A stretch of 64,000 nucleotides of DNA. Source: Prevotella sp902465605. GTDB taxonomy: Bacteria > Bacteroidota > Bacteroidia > Bacteroidales > Bacteroidaceae. The notes below the pieces were generated by a model that saw nothing but the letters and a program-made list of their open reading frames with translations, had not been told where the DNA came from and ran no database searches. This document shows, piece after piece, positions 26,801 through 35,901 of this stretch; positions within the stretch are counted from its first letter, which is position 1; every line of letters begins with the position of its first letter. The translations under genes were made by a program, and so were the position numbers. The stretch covers positions 62,001 to 126,000 of the forward strand of contig CABQNT010000007.1 of the NCBI GenBank assembly GCA_902465605.1. Reading direction: 5' to 3'.

Positions 26801-27044
26801 CGGCATTTCGATTGGACACAGCGATGTTGAATTTTCCGTTCGCATCTGTACTTACACCTTGTTTCGCTCCTTTCTCCTGTACTTGGACCCCGATGAGGTA
26901 CTCGCCGTTAGCGTCGGTTACCACACCTCTGACCGTTGTTTGGGCCGATGCTTCTATACTACAGAGCAGAAACAAGAAGCAACTCAGTGCACGTAACATG
27001 TGCATGGCGCTTTTTTTCAAAAAGAAGGTTCGCTTTGTTTCCAT
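23871..27044 (-). CDS. SusC/RagA-family TonB-linked outer-membrane transporter
   Basis: A 1057-residue barrel that imports oligomers with energy from TonB. The parts in order are: signal peptide to about residue 35, a carboxypeptidase-like domain (TTVRGVVTDANGEYLIGVQV), the TonB-box region with DEVVVVGYGSQKKQHVTGS near 114-132, the plug, and the barrel ending in FGINFTF. A minus-strand -7 box TATCTTTG lies at 27090-27097. It is the first gene of the susC-susD-DUF5018 operon. Confidence 0.96.
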   Translation of the reverse strand: METKRTFFLKKSAMHMLRALSCFLFLLCSIEASAQTTVRGVVTDANGEYLIGVQVQEKGAKQGVSTDANGKFNIAVSNRNAVLTFRYVGYKNHSVALNGKTNVNVMLEEDAKALDEVVVVGYGSQKKQHVTGSVAQLNADEILKAPSGNVSGMLVGRMPGLVAQQKSGQPGADGSNLLIRGVSTLGTAAPMVIVDDVQRSFNNLDPNEIESITILKDASSAAVYGMQAAGGVILVKTKRGSMQRPRITYSGKLLYSQNTNYPKFLNGPDFIKWFNKALEMDGKEPLFTEEVYNKVLNGDPEGKYANTDWFSELMKNGATTTHHNISVNGGNETAKYFVSLGYFDQGGIVDKFSFKRYNLRSNLDISLGMGFKLGLDLGARQERRNSGYFSVTNQSWNNPINLAQRMMPIVPTTYKGMPTAANISSNAKFNPIAFNNQTGYNNSVMNALTTTATLSWDVPFVKGLNLKFKASYDKDYTTSKSWAEIVELNSYDPFTEKYSVIICDHGMNKDDVAQLRNTSAQASRLTLQPSISYHRTFDKHDISGLLLYEQSSYETESFGAGVQGFDLTSLHELSLGKDIMGKEKKKAINGGSYIFNRAGFVGRVNYAYDGKYLLELAARYDGSVRFPKENRWGFFPAASFGWRISEESFFEPLKGVVENLKIRGSAGVLGNDRIGDFKYLNLMVPNPPTLYVGDREYISIYSKGNVNRNITWEKTGTYNIGFDLLLNKGIFGMEFDYFYKLTNDILISSGGIYPPSLGGNFPSIINGGKVSNRGFELVLTHQNNINQFHYNLRGNVSWSRNKVLRMNESPNVPDYQRRTGRKMGEKMGFITEGLYQNEEDIINSPTLSHLSKSQIRPGDIQYRDLNHDGKIDRLQDYTFIGNSNLPELFYGLSIGASWKGFDFSMLFQGAAITDVFLSGVYGNGSVDATIFTRPFHGLGNSPYFLIENSWTPENRNAEFTRLSTNAAEMGNCNGWASDWWIRDGSYLRLKNIQLGYTLKNSFVHRIGLDNIRLTLTGGNLFTWSKLTKYNIDPETPEITNGYYPQQRTYEFGINFTF

Positions 27045-27161
27045 AGATAATAAATTTAAGTGTATCTAATATAAAATATAAATAAGGTACAAAGATATTT
27101 TCACTTTTCTTAATCGATTCTCCTCAAGGCATGTTGTTCTCTTCTGCCATAATATCGATGA

Positions 27162-28301
27162 TTACTTTGCAATGAGTTTCACCAGTCGTTTATATAGCGT
27201 TTGATCTGCTGGATGATCCGACTTCGCTAATTTGTAAAAGGTGTCATTCCCTTGATAGTAGGCGATTTTCAAGGAATTAAACGCACCATTTTTCTCAAAT
27301 ACATCCAGATAGTCTCTTAAACGATAGCCCCAATTCTTTTGGGAAGCCAACGCTCTGTCATCAAACTCCACTTCCAAGTTCATGCCGTATTTGGCCGCCC
27401 TGTCACAAGTTTCTTGTAACCTGCTGTAAGGATGCTTTTCGTCGAAGAAATAGTTTGGTTGATAATAGGGCACGTTGAATCCCAGGTGTTGCCATTCATT
27501 ATACCCATCAGCATAAAAGTAAGGTATCCAATAAAAGTCATATCCTTTCTTGTCAAGGTATTCAGATACTTGATTCACCAGGTGGCGTGTGTTAGTTGCC
27601 TCCTCAGCCAACCAATAAAACCCAACCAATTCCAATTCGGTTAAGTGGCTGTCCTTAAACAACTGCTCTGCGCGATCAATGTACCACTTGCACGCAGACA
27701 AACGATCGTTTTGGTCCGTGAAAACTACTTTCTTACCATTAATCTCACCCCAATCAGTTTGATTAGGGATGGGCTCTGGAATTACCAATATTATTTTCCG
27801 TTTTCCAGCCTTGCTTGCTCCTATCCGTTCTTTAACCGCCTTTGCCTGTTCGTTCAACGCCGCAATGGCATTACCTTTCTTAAAATAGCCACTCAACAAC
27901 TTCTCCCATTCTTCTTTCCTCGCTGCTTGTTTCTGATAGCCAGAAGCAAATCCGCGCCCATGGCCGTCCAATATTTCTAAAAATAAAAACCCATCGAACA
28001 GCCATTTTTCTTTACCATCAACCTTGCCGGCTAGATAAGGATCAAAATGTTCCGCATCCCATTGGAAAGGACGATGGGCTCCACCACTATATATTAAGAC
28101 CGTGTGCTGAGGTACAGCATGGTGAAATACGTTCTTTTCGCGTTCAAATGGCTTGGTTTTGAAACTGATGTTCCTGTCATTCTTGTCGTTTGAAGGATCT
28201 GGTGATGCGCAAGATGTGAGTGTACTTGCAAGCAGTAAAATGATACCTACCGAAAGAAATCTCTTGTTTTTTAACAGGATATTTGTTCTCATGCTTATCA
28301 A
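27162..28301 (-). CDS. DUF4855-type lipoprotein
   Basis: A 379-residue lipoprotein (signal ending LLLASTLTSCAS). It resembles DUF4855: WLFDGFLFLE near 95-104, KIILVIPEP, VGFYWLAEE, DFYWIPYFYA and NLEVEFDD occur in order, a pattern suggestive of a TIM-barrel carbohydrate-active fold, but no catalytic residue can be assigned with confidence. It lies 117 bp upstream of susC on the same strand with its own promoter, and is probably part of the same substrate locus. The ATG at 28292 is an alternative start. Confidence 0.78.
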   Translation of the reverse strand: MISMRTNILLKNKRFLSVGIILLLASTLTSCASPDPSNDKNDRNISFKTKPFEREKNVFHHAVPQHTVLIYSGGAHRPFQWDAEHFDPYLAGKVDGKEKWLFDGFLFLEILDGHGRGFASGYQKQAARKEEWEKLLSGYFKKGNAIAALNEQAKAVKERIGASKAGKRKIILVIPEPIPNQTDWGEINGKKVVFTDQNDRLSACKWYIDRAEQLFKDSHLTELELVGFYWLAEEATNTRHLVNQVSEYLDKKGYDFYWIPYFYADGYNEWQHLGFNVPYYQPNYFFDEKHPYSRLQETCDRAAKYGMNLEVEFDDRALASQKNWGYRLRDYLDVFEKNGAFNSLKIAYYQGNDTFYKLAKSDHPADQTLYKRLVKLIAK

Positions 28302-28474
28302 TCTGATTTAAGGATTAAATTTTAAATGTTTATTCGTTAGTAATAGTTGTTTGAGATAATAAAAATATTTATATATTAATGTTATCTTATTAAGATATAT
28401 AGTTATTATTGTTTTAATATATAATAAAATCTTTTATTTTTCCTTGGTATATTAATAGTATTATTTTTATTGTG

Positions 28475-28506
28475 CAAATATAAATAAATTAAGTGTTTAA
28501 AGCAAA
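28475..28506 (-). promoter_or_regulatory. Promoter of the DUF4855 gene
   Basis: On the minus strand, TTTG (complement of 28503-28506) and TATATTTG (complement of 28475-28482) are 20 nt apart. The implied leader is about 165 nt and very AT-rich. The rest of 28302-28819 holds only the hairpin at 28709-28747. Confidence 0.65.
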
Positions 28507-28708
28507 TAATAAAGTGAATAGTTTCGTTCAATCCACATATTTAACATATTCGGTTTGATTACTTTACATGTAGCAAACCTACGATTGGTTGTTATCTCAT
28601 TCACTTGATGACCAACCGAGAAAGTTGAACAAAACGTTTCCGATAACACGGAATATGCGGTGAACACAAGTTAGCTAACAAATCCTTTTCCATCAACGAT
28701 GATAAACA

Positions 28709-28747
28709 ATGAGAGGAGAATGTCAGCTTGATACATTCTCCTCTCAT
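28709..28747 (-). terminator. Terminator of the DEAD-box helicase gene
   Basis: A perfect 15-bp inverted repeat ATGAGAGGAGAATGT / ACATTCTCCTCTCAT with a 9-nt loop lies 73 bp beyond the helicase stop codon. On the minus strand it is followed by TGTTTATC. Confidence 0.75.
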
Positions 28748-28819
28748 CTTCATCATCCTCTGTTCATCGTCACAATAGACGGTTTGAGGGATGGAATCTC
28801 TTGGGTGTCACCCATTCGT

Positions 28820-30496
28820 TTATTTCTTTCCGAGCGACTTGAGCCATTTTAGTGGTTTCTTGATGATGGCTGAAATGCCACTCTCTGATTTGGCCTCGGT
28901 CTTTGCAGGCTCAAACTTTCTTCTGCCATTGTGTGGGTCTTCGCGTTGCGTTTTACGGTTGTTGTTTGGTTTTCTGCGACGCTTGTTCTTCGTATTGGCC
29001 TGCGGTTGTACCTGTTTGTCTCCAGTTTTGTTGTCAATCGCTTGTCGTTTGTCATTGTGTTGCTTGTTACGTTGCGTTCCAGCTCCGTCAGTGTTGTTTT
29101 GCTGTTTACGCCTATTGTTCTTGCGTTTGTTACTCTTTTGGCGATTCTTTGCAGGCTGCTTATCCGCTGTCTTACTGCGTTCTTGCGCTTGCTTTTCGTT
29201 TGTTTGCTCACTTTTGGCATCTACCTCCTTGGGGCGTTGCTCGTTTTTATTCCGACGCGGCTTGCGCTTGTGTGCCGTTTGGTCACGGTTTTTCCGGCGA
29301 ACTGATTTGGCAGAAGAGCGTTTGCGCTGTGGCTTTCCATCGGCAGTATAGTCAGGTGCCTCGCCCAGTTCTTCAGGCAGTTCAACCTTTTCCACCTCTT
29401 TTTCAAGGAACTTTTCTATCTGTTGGAAGTAGTAGATGTCGTCTTTGCTCACCAGCGTGATAGCTGCACCATCACGGTCTGCACGGGCTGTACGACCAAT
29501 GCGGTGTACATAGTCTTCAGCGTCGTGTGGCACGTCGTAATTGATGACCATGGCAATGTCATCGATGTCAATGCCTCTTGACAAAATATCCGTGGCTACA
29601 AGCACGTCAATCTGTCCACTCTTGAATTGGAACATCACCTCGTCGCGCTGAGCCTGGTCCAAATCGGAGTGCATCTCGCCACAATTGATTCTCATGCGCT
29701 GCAGCGCTTGGCTCACTTGCTTCACCTTTTGTTTGGCTCCACAGAAGATGATGACGCGCTTCAAGTCACCTTGTTTGAAGATATTCTTGATGATGCCCAG
29801 CTTCTGAGTCTCATGACATACATAGGCAGTTTGTTTGATTTTCTCGGCTGGTTTGCTCACAGCCAGTTTCACTTCAACGGGATTTTTAAGCAATGTTCTT
29901 GCCAGTTCGTTAATCTTGTCAGGCATAGTTGCAGAGAACATAATGGTCTGGCATGTCTTCGGCAAGCCCTTGGCAATGGTCATGATGTCTTCCGAAAAGC
30001 CCATGTCCAGCATGCGGTCGGCCTCATCCAATACAAAGAAGCTCACCTTGCTCAGGTCTACGTTGCCCAAACTCATGTGACTGATGAAGCGCCCCGGCGT
30101 TGCAATCACCACGTCGGCACCCATGCGGAGGCTCTTCAGTTCCTGGTCGTACCGGTTTCCATCGTTCCCGCCATACACAGCCACGCTGCTTACGCCTTGC
30201 AGATAATAGCCAAAGCCCTGCATGGCTTGGTCTATTTGCTGAGCAAGTTCGCGCGTTGGTGACATGATAAGGCAGTTGATGGCGTCTTCCGGGTAGTTGC
30301 CACTGTCTATCTTGCTCATGATGGGCAGCAGATAAGCCGCCGTCTTTCCGGTTCCGGTCTGTGCTACACCCAACACGTCACGTCCTTTAAGTATTTCGGG
30401 TATACACTTTTCTTGTACGGGTGTGCAAGTGTCAAAGCGCATGTCGTATAATGCGTCTAATACATTATTGTTTAATTCTAATTCTTCAAACTTCAT
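28820..30496 (-). CDS. DEAD-box RNA helicase with long basic tail
   Basis: ATP-dependent RNA helicase, RhlE-like. The core (residues 1-370) shows the Q-motif, AQTGTGKT (Walker A), PTRELA, TPGR, DEAD as VLDEADRMLD, SATMP, and HRIGRTARADRDG (motif VI). Residues from about 380 to 540 are almost entirely Lys/Arg/Asn/Gln-rich and disordered, expected to bind RNA. The tail's repetitive composition produces several long but false antisense frames. Likely role in ribosome assembly or RNA decay at low temperature (family knowledge). Separate from the lptG operon by 131 bp. Confidence 0.95.
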   Translation of the reverse strand: MKFEELELNNNVLDALYDMRFDTCTPVQEKCIPEILKGRDVLGVAQTGTGKTAAYLLPIMSKIDSGNYPEDAINCLIMSPTRELAQQIDQAMQGFGYYLQGVSSVAVYGGNDGNRYDQELKSLRMGADVVIATPGRFISHMSLGNVDLSKVSFFVLDEADRMLDMGFSEDIMTIAKGLPKTCQTIMFSATMPDKINELARTLLKNPVEVKLAVSKPAEKIKQTAYVCHETQKLGIIKNIFKQGDLKRVIIFCGAKQKVKQVSQALQRMRINCGEMHSDLDQAQRDEVMFQFKSGQIDVLVATDILSRGIDIDDIAMVINYDVPHDAEDYVHRIGRTARADRDGAAITLVSKDDIYYFQQIEKFLEKEVEKVELPEELGEAPDYTADGKPQRKRSSAKSVRRKNRDQTAHKRKPRRNKNEQRPKEVDAKSEQTNEKQAQERSKTADKQPAKNRQKSNKRKNNRRKQQNNTDGAGTQRNKQHNDKRQAIDNKTGDKQVQPQANTKNKRRRKPNNNRKTQREDPHNGRRKFEPAKTEAKSESGISAIIKKPLKWLKSLGKK

Positions 30497-30627
30497 TTTT
30501 TCTGATTTTCAATTTGTCCTTTGTCATTCACATCATTCAGGGTGAATGCAAGACGGTTCATTTCTTTGTGTAGATTCGCCGTGCCAAGGGCGCGTGTCCT
30601 GTTATCGCTCACTCACTTTTACCCTCA

Positions 30628-31860
30628 TCAATTCGGTGCATTGCGGTAACAGAAGTAGGCCACTAAGGCAAAGATGATGTTCGGTATCCACGCAGCCAAG
30701 ATGGGAGGTGCATTGGCATTGATGGCGAAGGTGGCCGAAACGGTTTGCAGCATGATGTACAAAGAGCTCAGTGCCAGTCCCAGACCGAGGTACAGTCCCA
30801 TGCCTCCTTTTCGCTTCCTGGCCGACAGTGAAAAACCGATGATGGTGAGGATGAACGATGCAAACGACGAGGCGATGCGCTTATGGTACTCCACTTGGTA
30901 TTGTACCACGTTGCTCGAGCCTCTGTCCACCTGTTTGGTAATGTAATCTTTCAGTTCCGGACTGGTAAACGTTTCTTGCTGTCCCTTGGAGTACACCAAG
31001 TCAGTTGGCTCCATCTGGATGAGGGTGTCAAGGTCGGCTCCACTGGTGATGTGTTCGCGAAGACCCTTTAGTTGTCTGATTTTCCATCCGGTTACGTTCC
31101 AGTGATACTTCGAATCGGCAATGGTGTCGTACTGAATTTCCATCGCTGTCATGTGGCTCACCAGCTTCTTGTTCTCAAACTTGTCCAACGAGAAGCCATA
31201 TCCGCGCTTGGTTTTGTTGTCGTAGTGCTGTATGTAGGCAATGACTCCTTTGCCCACTTGCAGCTGAACATTGTCGGCTGCCGTACGTTTCTTGCTGTTT
31301 CGGTACATGCTCTCAAAGTTCTGCCGTATCACGGTGCCGTGCGGAATGACGTAAGCGCTGAGGTAATAAGACAGTGATGCGATGAGCACGCACGAGAGCA
31401 TGTAGGGCCGCATCAGTCGCTTGAACGAGATGCCCGATGCCAACATGGCGATAATCTCCGAGTTGCCGGCCAGCTTGGAGGTGAAGAAAATCACCGCAAT
31501 GAACACGAACAGCGGACTGAACAGGTTGGAGTAATACGGGATGAAGTTGGCATAAAAGTCAAAGATGATGGCTCTTGCCGGCGCATGGTATTCGGTGAAC
31601 TTTGACAAGTTCTCGTTGAAGTCGAACACAATGGCGATGGCGATGATCAGCGCAATAGAGTAGATGTAAGTTCCAATGAATTTCCTGATGATGTACCAGT
31701 CTATCCTTCGGATGTACTTGTTTGGGTTCAGAATGCGCAAAAAACTCAGTTTTCTGCCCAGCCATGCCATCCATGGGGTGAGCCATGCAAAGTGCCGTCT
31801 CATCCATCTGCCTGCCTTGAGCAATCGCCGGTGTCGTCTGCGGGTCTTGAAACTCTTCAT
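30628..31860 (-). CDS. LptF/LptG-family lipopolysaccharide export permease
   Basis: A 410-residue inner-membrane permease of the YjgP/YjgQ family, part of the LptBFG complex that extracts lipopolysaccharide for export. It has a basic N-terminus, three hydrophobic segments before residue 150, a central periplasmic domain and three more at the C-terminus (ILTIIGFSLSARKRKGGMGLYLGLGLALSSLYIMLQ). It follows tgt by 6 bp and so belongs to the lon-tgt-lpt operon. Whether it is LptF or LptG cannot be decided from sequence alone. Confidence 0.9.
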   Translation of the reverse strand: MKSFKTRRRHRRLLKAGRWMRRHFAWLTPWMAWLGRKLSFLRILNPNKYIRRIDWYIIRKFIGTYIYSIALIIAIAIVFDFNENLSKFTEYHAPARAIIFDFYANFIPYYSNLFSPLFVFIAVIFFTSKLAGNSEIIAMLASGISFKRLMRPYMLSCVLIASLSYYLSAYVIPHGTVIRQNFESMYRNSKKRTAADNVQLQVGKGVIAYIQHYDNKTKRGYGFSLDKFENKKLVSHMTAMEIQYDTIADSKYHWNVTGWKIRQLKGLREHITSGADLDTLIQMEPTDLVYSKGQQETFTSPELKDYITKQVDRGSSNVVQYQVEYHKRIASSFASFILTIIGFSLSARKRKGGMGLYLGLGLALSSLYIMLQTVSATFAINANAPPILAAWIPNIIFALVAYFCYRNAPN

Positions 31861-31866
31861 CTCGTC

Positions 31867-32994
31867 TTAAATTCTTCGTCCTAACTGCTCAATGATGCCC
31901 CGCTTCCATGTGCTGAAGTCGCCTTGCTGGATGTGCTGCCGCGCATCGGTCACCAACCTAAGATAGAAGGCCAGATTATGAATGGACGCTATCTGCAGTG
32001 CCAAATACTCCTTCGCCTTGAACAAATGGTGCAGGTAGGCCTTGGTACAAAGCTGGTCGGTGTCGCATCCGTTGGGGTCAATGGGGGTGAAATCGTTTTC
32101 CCATTTCTTGTTGCGCATGTTCATGGTGCCCTCGTAGGTAAACAACATGGCGTTGCGTCCGTTGCGGGTGGGCATCACGCAGTCGAACATGTCGACGCCT
32201 CGCTCGATGCCTTCAAGGATGTTCTGTGGCGTGCCCACACCCATGAGGTAGCGCGGCTTGTCTTTGGGCAGGATGGCGTTCACCACCTCAATCATCTCGT
32301 ACATCACCTCCGTGGGTTCGCCTACGGCCAGGCCACCGATGGCGTTGCCGTCTGCTCCCTTGTCTGCAATGTATTTTGCCGACTCCTCTCTGAGATCCTT
32401 GTACGCCGCTCCCTGCACGATGGGGAAGAGGCACTGGTCGTAACCATACAGCGGTTGGGTCTCGTTGAACCGCTTGATGCAGCGATCCAGCCAGCGGTGT
32501 GTCATGGCCAGACTTGTCTTGGCGTATTGGTATTCGCAGTCGCCGGGCGGGCATTCATCAAACGCCATCATGATGTCGGCGCCGATGATGCGCTCGGTGT
32601 CCATCACGCTTTCGGGCGAAAAGAAATGCTTGGAGCCATCAATGTGCGACCTAAATTCGCAACCTTCCTCCCGGAGTTTGCGGATGCCGGTGAGCGAGAA
32701 CACCTGAAACCCTCCCGAGTCGGTCAGGATGGGGCGATCCCAGCCATTGAACTTGTGCAATCCTCCTGCGGCCTTCAGTATGTCCAGTCCCGGTCGAAGA
32801 TACAGGTGATACGTGTTGCCCAGAATGATTTGCGCGTTGATTTGTTCTTTCAGTTCCCTGAAGTGTACCGCTTTTACCGTTCCTGCCGTTCCCACAGGCA
32901 TGAAGATAGGTGTTTTTATCTGCCCGTGCGCCGTGGTAATCAGGCCTGCCCGTGCATCCGATGATGGGTCTGTATGTTGCAGTTCAAATGTCAT
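31867..32994 (-). CDS. tgt: Queuine tRNA-ribosyltransferase
   Basis: Exchanges guanine-34 for the queuosine precursor in tRNAs with GUN anticodons. It has 375 residues. DSGGFQVFSLTGIRK carries the general acid Asp, and MFDCVMPTRNGRNAM carries the nucleophile Asp. The canonical zinc site (CxCxxC before AYLHHL) is not intact: the sequence is NGCDTDQLCTKAYLHHL, retaining only one aligned Cys plus a shifted one, although the later IHN histidine remains. It lies 12 bp after lon and 6 bp before the LptF/G gene. Confidence 0.95.
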   Translation of the reverse strand: MTFELQHTDPSSDARAGLITTAHGQIKTPIFMPVGTAGTVKAVHFRELKEQINAQIILGNTYHLYLRPGLDILKAAGGLHKFNGWDRPILTDSGGFQVFSLTGIRKLREEGCEFRSHIDGSKHFFSPESVMDTERIIGADIMMAFDECPPGDCEYQYAKTSLAMTHRWLDRCIKRFNETQPLYGYDQCLFPIVQGAAYKDLREESAKYIADKGADGNAIGGLAVGEPTEVMYEMIEVVNAILPKDKPRYLMGVGTPQNILEGIERGVDMFDCVMPTRNGRNAMLFTYEGTMNMRNKKWENDFTPIDPNGCDTDQLCTKAYLHHLFKAKEYLALQIASIHNLAFYLRLVTDARQHIQQGDFSTWKRGIIEQLGRRI

Positions 32995-33006
32995 GTTGCC
33001 CTCTCT

Positions 33007-35496
33007 TTACAGCAGAACGGTGTGCGGATCGCTGGCGGTCTTGTCGGGAACTTCCTGGATGGTCAGGTCCACGGGATGCTCCACGCGCTCGTTGGTCAGG
33101 GCAAAGTCCCATACCTGCTGCACGTTTTCCACATAGTGAAATTCTACACCTTTTAGGTATTTCTCCGGAATCTCGTCAATATCCTTCTTGTTCTCCCTGC
33201 ACATCACGATGTCGGTGATGCCTGCGCGCTTGGCAGCCAGTATCTTCTCCTTGATGCCACCCACAGGCAGAACCTTGCCACGGAGGGTGATTTCACCCGT
33301 CATGGCCGTGTTCTTGCGCACCTTGCGCTGTGTGAGTGCCGAGGCGATGGATGTGGCGATGGTGATTCCAGCCGACGGACCGTCCTTCGGCGTGGCTCCT
33401 TCCGGCACGTGGATGTGTATGTTCCACTGTTCAAACAGTCGGTAATCAATGCCCAGGGCGTCTACATGCGCCTTGACATATTCAAGCGCAATCACGGCCG
33501 ACTCTTTCATCACGTCACCCAGGTTGCCCGTCAAAGTGAGCTTGCCGGGCTTTCCTTTGCTCAGCGAGGTTTCGATGAAGAGAATCTCTCCGCCCACACT
33601 GGTCCATGCCAAGCCTGTCACCACGCCGGCATAGTCGTTGCCCTGATAAATGTCGCGATAGAAAGGCGGCTTGCCAAGCAGCGATTCTAACTTCTCTGGC
33701 GTAATGTCTGTGTAGGCCAGCTCACCGTCCATGGCCTTGTTGAACGCCATCTTCCGCAGGGCCTTGTTCACTTGCTTCTCCAACTGTCGCACGCCACTTT
33801 CGCGGGTATATTGCTCGATAATCTTCTCCAGTGATGCCTTGTTGAACTTGATTTTGGGTTCGTTGGCTTCCAGTCCGGTGTTCTTGAGCTCCCTTGGCAC
33901 CAGATGTCGCTTGGCAATCTCAATCTTTTCTTCCGTGATGTAGCCGCTCACCTCGATAATCTCCATGCGGTCCAACAAGGGACGGGGAATGGTGTTGAGG
34001 TCGTTGGCCGTGGCGATGAACATCACGTGCGACAGGTCATAGTCTACATCCAGGTAGTTGTCGTGGAAGGCGTTGTTCTGTTCGGGATCCAAAACCTCGA
34101 GCAGTGCCGAGGATGGGTCACCGTTGATGGTGTTCTGTGTCACCTTGTCAATCTCATCGAGGATGAACACAGGGTTGGAAGAACCCGCCTTCTGCAAGCT
34201 CTTGATGATGCGGCCGGGCATCGCGCCGATATACGTTCGGCGGTGTCCGCGTATCTCAGATTCGTCGTGGACGCCTCCTAACGAGATGCGCACATATTTG
34301 CGTTTCATGGCCGAGGCGATGCTCTTTCCCAGACTGGTCTTGCCCACGCCCGGTGGTCCGTACAGACACAGGATGGGCGACTTGAGGTTACCGCGCAATT
34401 GCAGCACCGCCATGTATTCTAAAATACGCTCCTTCACTTTTTCCATGCCATAGTGGTCACGGTCCAAGGTGCGCTGCGCGCGCTTCAAGTTGAGATTGTC
34501 AGCCGTGTATTCTCCCCAGGGTAGGTTGACCATGGTTTGCAGGTAATTCAGCTGTACGCTGTACTCCGGACTTTGTGGATTGTACATCTCCAGCTTCTCC
34601 AGCTCTTTGTAAAAGGTGTCGCGCACCTCGGTCGTCCATTTTTTCTTCTTGGCTTTCGCTTCCAAATCACGGCGTTCGGGCGAACCCTCGCCGTTGCCCA
34701 GTTCCTCTTTGATGTTCTTGATTTGCTGTTGCAGGAAGTATTCGCGCTGCTGTTCATCCAAGTCCTCACGCGTTTTCGTGCGAATTTGTTTTTTCAGTTC
34801 AAGCAGCTGCATCTCCTTGTTCAGCACTTTCAGCGAAATCATGATGCGCTCGTTCATCGAGTTGGCCTCCAACATGCTCATCTTGTCCTCGTTGGTGAAG
34901 GGCAGGTTGGTGCACATGTAGTTGATGCTCAGAATGTTGTTCTGGATGTTGTTCAAGGCAAACTGTGCCTCGTCGGCGATATCATCGTTCTCTTTGATGT
35001 ACTCGATGGTTTGCTTGCGGAAGTCCTCTGCGGCCGTCTGGTATTCCTCATCGTTCGGCTCGGGCAATACTTCAGGGGCAATGGTCGTCAATCCCTGCAA
35101 GAAAGGTTTGGTCTTGGTGACCTTTTCCAGCTTACAGCGTCCCATCGCTTGAATAATGGCCGTGACGTTCTGTCCATGTCCCGGCATTTCCAGCACGCGC
35201 ACCAGTCGGGCGTATACACCGTATGCGTACAAGTCTTTCTGATGCGGTTCTTCCACGTCTGCATCTCTTTGGCAGAATATGGCGAATATGGTATTGGGGG
35301 CTTTCTTGGCTTTTTCAATCAGCTTCAGGCTGTTTTCGCGACCAATGAGAATGGGGCAGAGCACGCCAGGGAACATCACCATGTTGCGTGTTGCTAAGAT
35401 AGGCACGTCGCCTTCTGTTTCTACATGAAAGAGATTTGAGATGTCTCCTTCGAAATCGGCAATCATCTGAATAGATGGATTGTTCTTTTTACTCAT
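33007..35496 (-). CDS. lon: ATP-dependent Lon protease
   Basis: Cytoplasmic AAA+ protease that degrades misfolded and regulatory proteins. About 829 residues. The N-terminal substrate-binding domain, the AAA+ module with YGPPGVGKT near residue 379, and the C-terminal Ser-Lys protease domain (KDGPSAGI Ser near 707, KILAAKRAG Lys near 750) are all present. A frame extends nine residues upstream, but the minus-strand -7 box TAACTTTG lies at 35521-35528, so the ATG at 35496 is favoured. First gene of the lon-tgt-lpt operon. Confidence 0.97.
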   Translation of the reverse strand: MSKKNNPSIQMIADFEGDISNLFHVETEGDVPILATRNMVMFPGVLCPILIGRENSLKLIEKAKKAPNTIFAIFCQRDADVEEPHQKDLYAYGVYARLVRVLEMPGHGQNVTAIIQAMGRCKLEKVTKTKPFLQGLTTIAPEVLPEPNDEEYQTAAEDFRKQTIEYIKENDDIADEAQFALNNIQNNILSINYMCTNLPFTNEDKMSMLEANSMNERIMISLKVLNKEMQLLELKKQIRTKTREDLDEQQREYFLQQQIKNIKEELGNGEGSPERRDLEAKAKKKKWTTEVRDTFYKELEKLEMYNPQSPEYSVQLNYLQTMVNLPWGEYTADNLNLKRAQRTLDRDHYGMEKVKERILEYMAVLQLRGNLKSPILCLYGPPGVGKTSLGKSIASAMKRKYVRISLGGVHDESEIRGHRRTYIGAMPGRIIKSLQKAGSSNPVFILDEIDKVTQNTINGDPSSALLEVLDPEQNNAFHDNYLDVDYDLSHVMFIATANDLNTIPRPLLDRMEIIEVSGYITEEKIEIAKRHLVPRELKNTGLEANEPKIKFNKASLEKIIEQYTRESGVRQLEKQVNKALRKMAFNKAMDGELAYTDITPEKLESLLGKPPFYRDIYQGNDYAGVVTGLAWTSVGGEILFIETSLSKGKPGKLTLTGNLGDVMKESAVIALEYVKAHVDALGIDYRLFEQWNIHIHVPEGATPKDGPSAGITIATSIASALTQRKVRKNTAMTGEITLRGKVLPVGGIKEKILAAKRAGITDIVMCRENKKDIDEIPEKYLKGVEFHYVENVQQVWDFALTNERVEHPVDLTIQEVPDKTASDPHTVLL

Positions 35497-35698
35497 ATTT
35501 GTCTTTTCGTTATCGGTGTGCAAAGTTACTACTTTTTATTGACATGAGGGTCTTTGCACCGCCACATTTTATATTACTCATGTATAATATATGGTAAAAT
35601 GCAAATATCATGCCAAGTCGTTGGCGGTAGCCCTTGCCATCCTGAATTGATGATGAGTTTGAGGGCGTTAAATCAAGCGCATAACATGAGCTTTTCAA

Positions 35699-35791
35699 TA
35701 GCATAGAGTTTGCCTGCCAAAGTCAATGGGATTGGGCATCAAAGTCAATGGGTTTGGGCGGCAAAGTCAATGGGTTTGAGATTCTTTTTAC
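35699..35791. repeat. Intergenic 22-bp repeat array
   Basis: Units of the form CAAAGTCAATGGGTTTGGG recur with ATG cores at 35726, 35748 and 35770, exactly 22 bp apart, with a weaker unit before them. The array lies between the divergent lon and trmN6 genes in an otherwise gene-free 380-bp gap. It resembles the array at 40843-40935. Confidence 0.75.
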
Positions 35792-35889
35792 AGGTTGTTG
35801 ATAATCAAGGTGTTATCACGTTAGATGGCTTTAGGATGTTTGACGATGATTTCCAAACATGAGAAGTCTTCTTTTTCATCTTTTTTGTG

Positions 35890-35897
35890 TAAATTTG
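35890..35897 (+). promoter_or_regulatory. -7 box of trmN6
   Basis: TAAATTTG ends only 4 nt before the trmN6 ATG at 35902. The usual start site a few nt downstream would leave little or no untranslated leader. Confidence 0.55.
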
Positions 35898-35901
35898 CAA
35901 C

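Noticed and set aside
28791..29460. Long plus-strand frames opposite the DEAD-box helicase tail
   Set aside because: They are the reverse complement of the Lys/Arg-rich tail, giving Cys/Leu/Phe-rich nonsense with no known domain.
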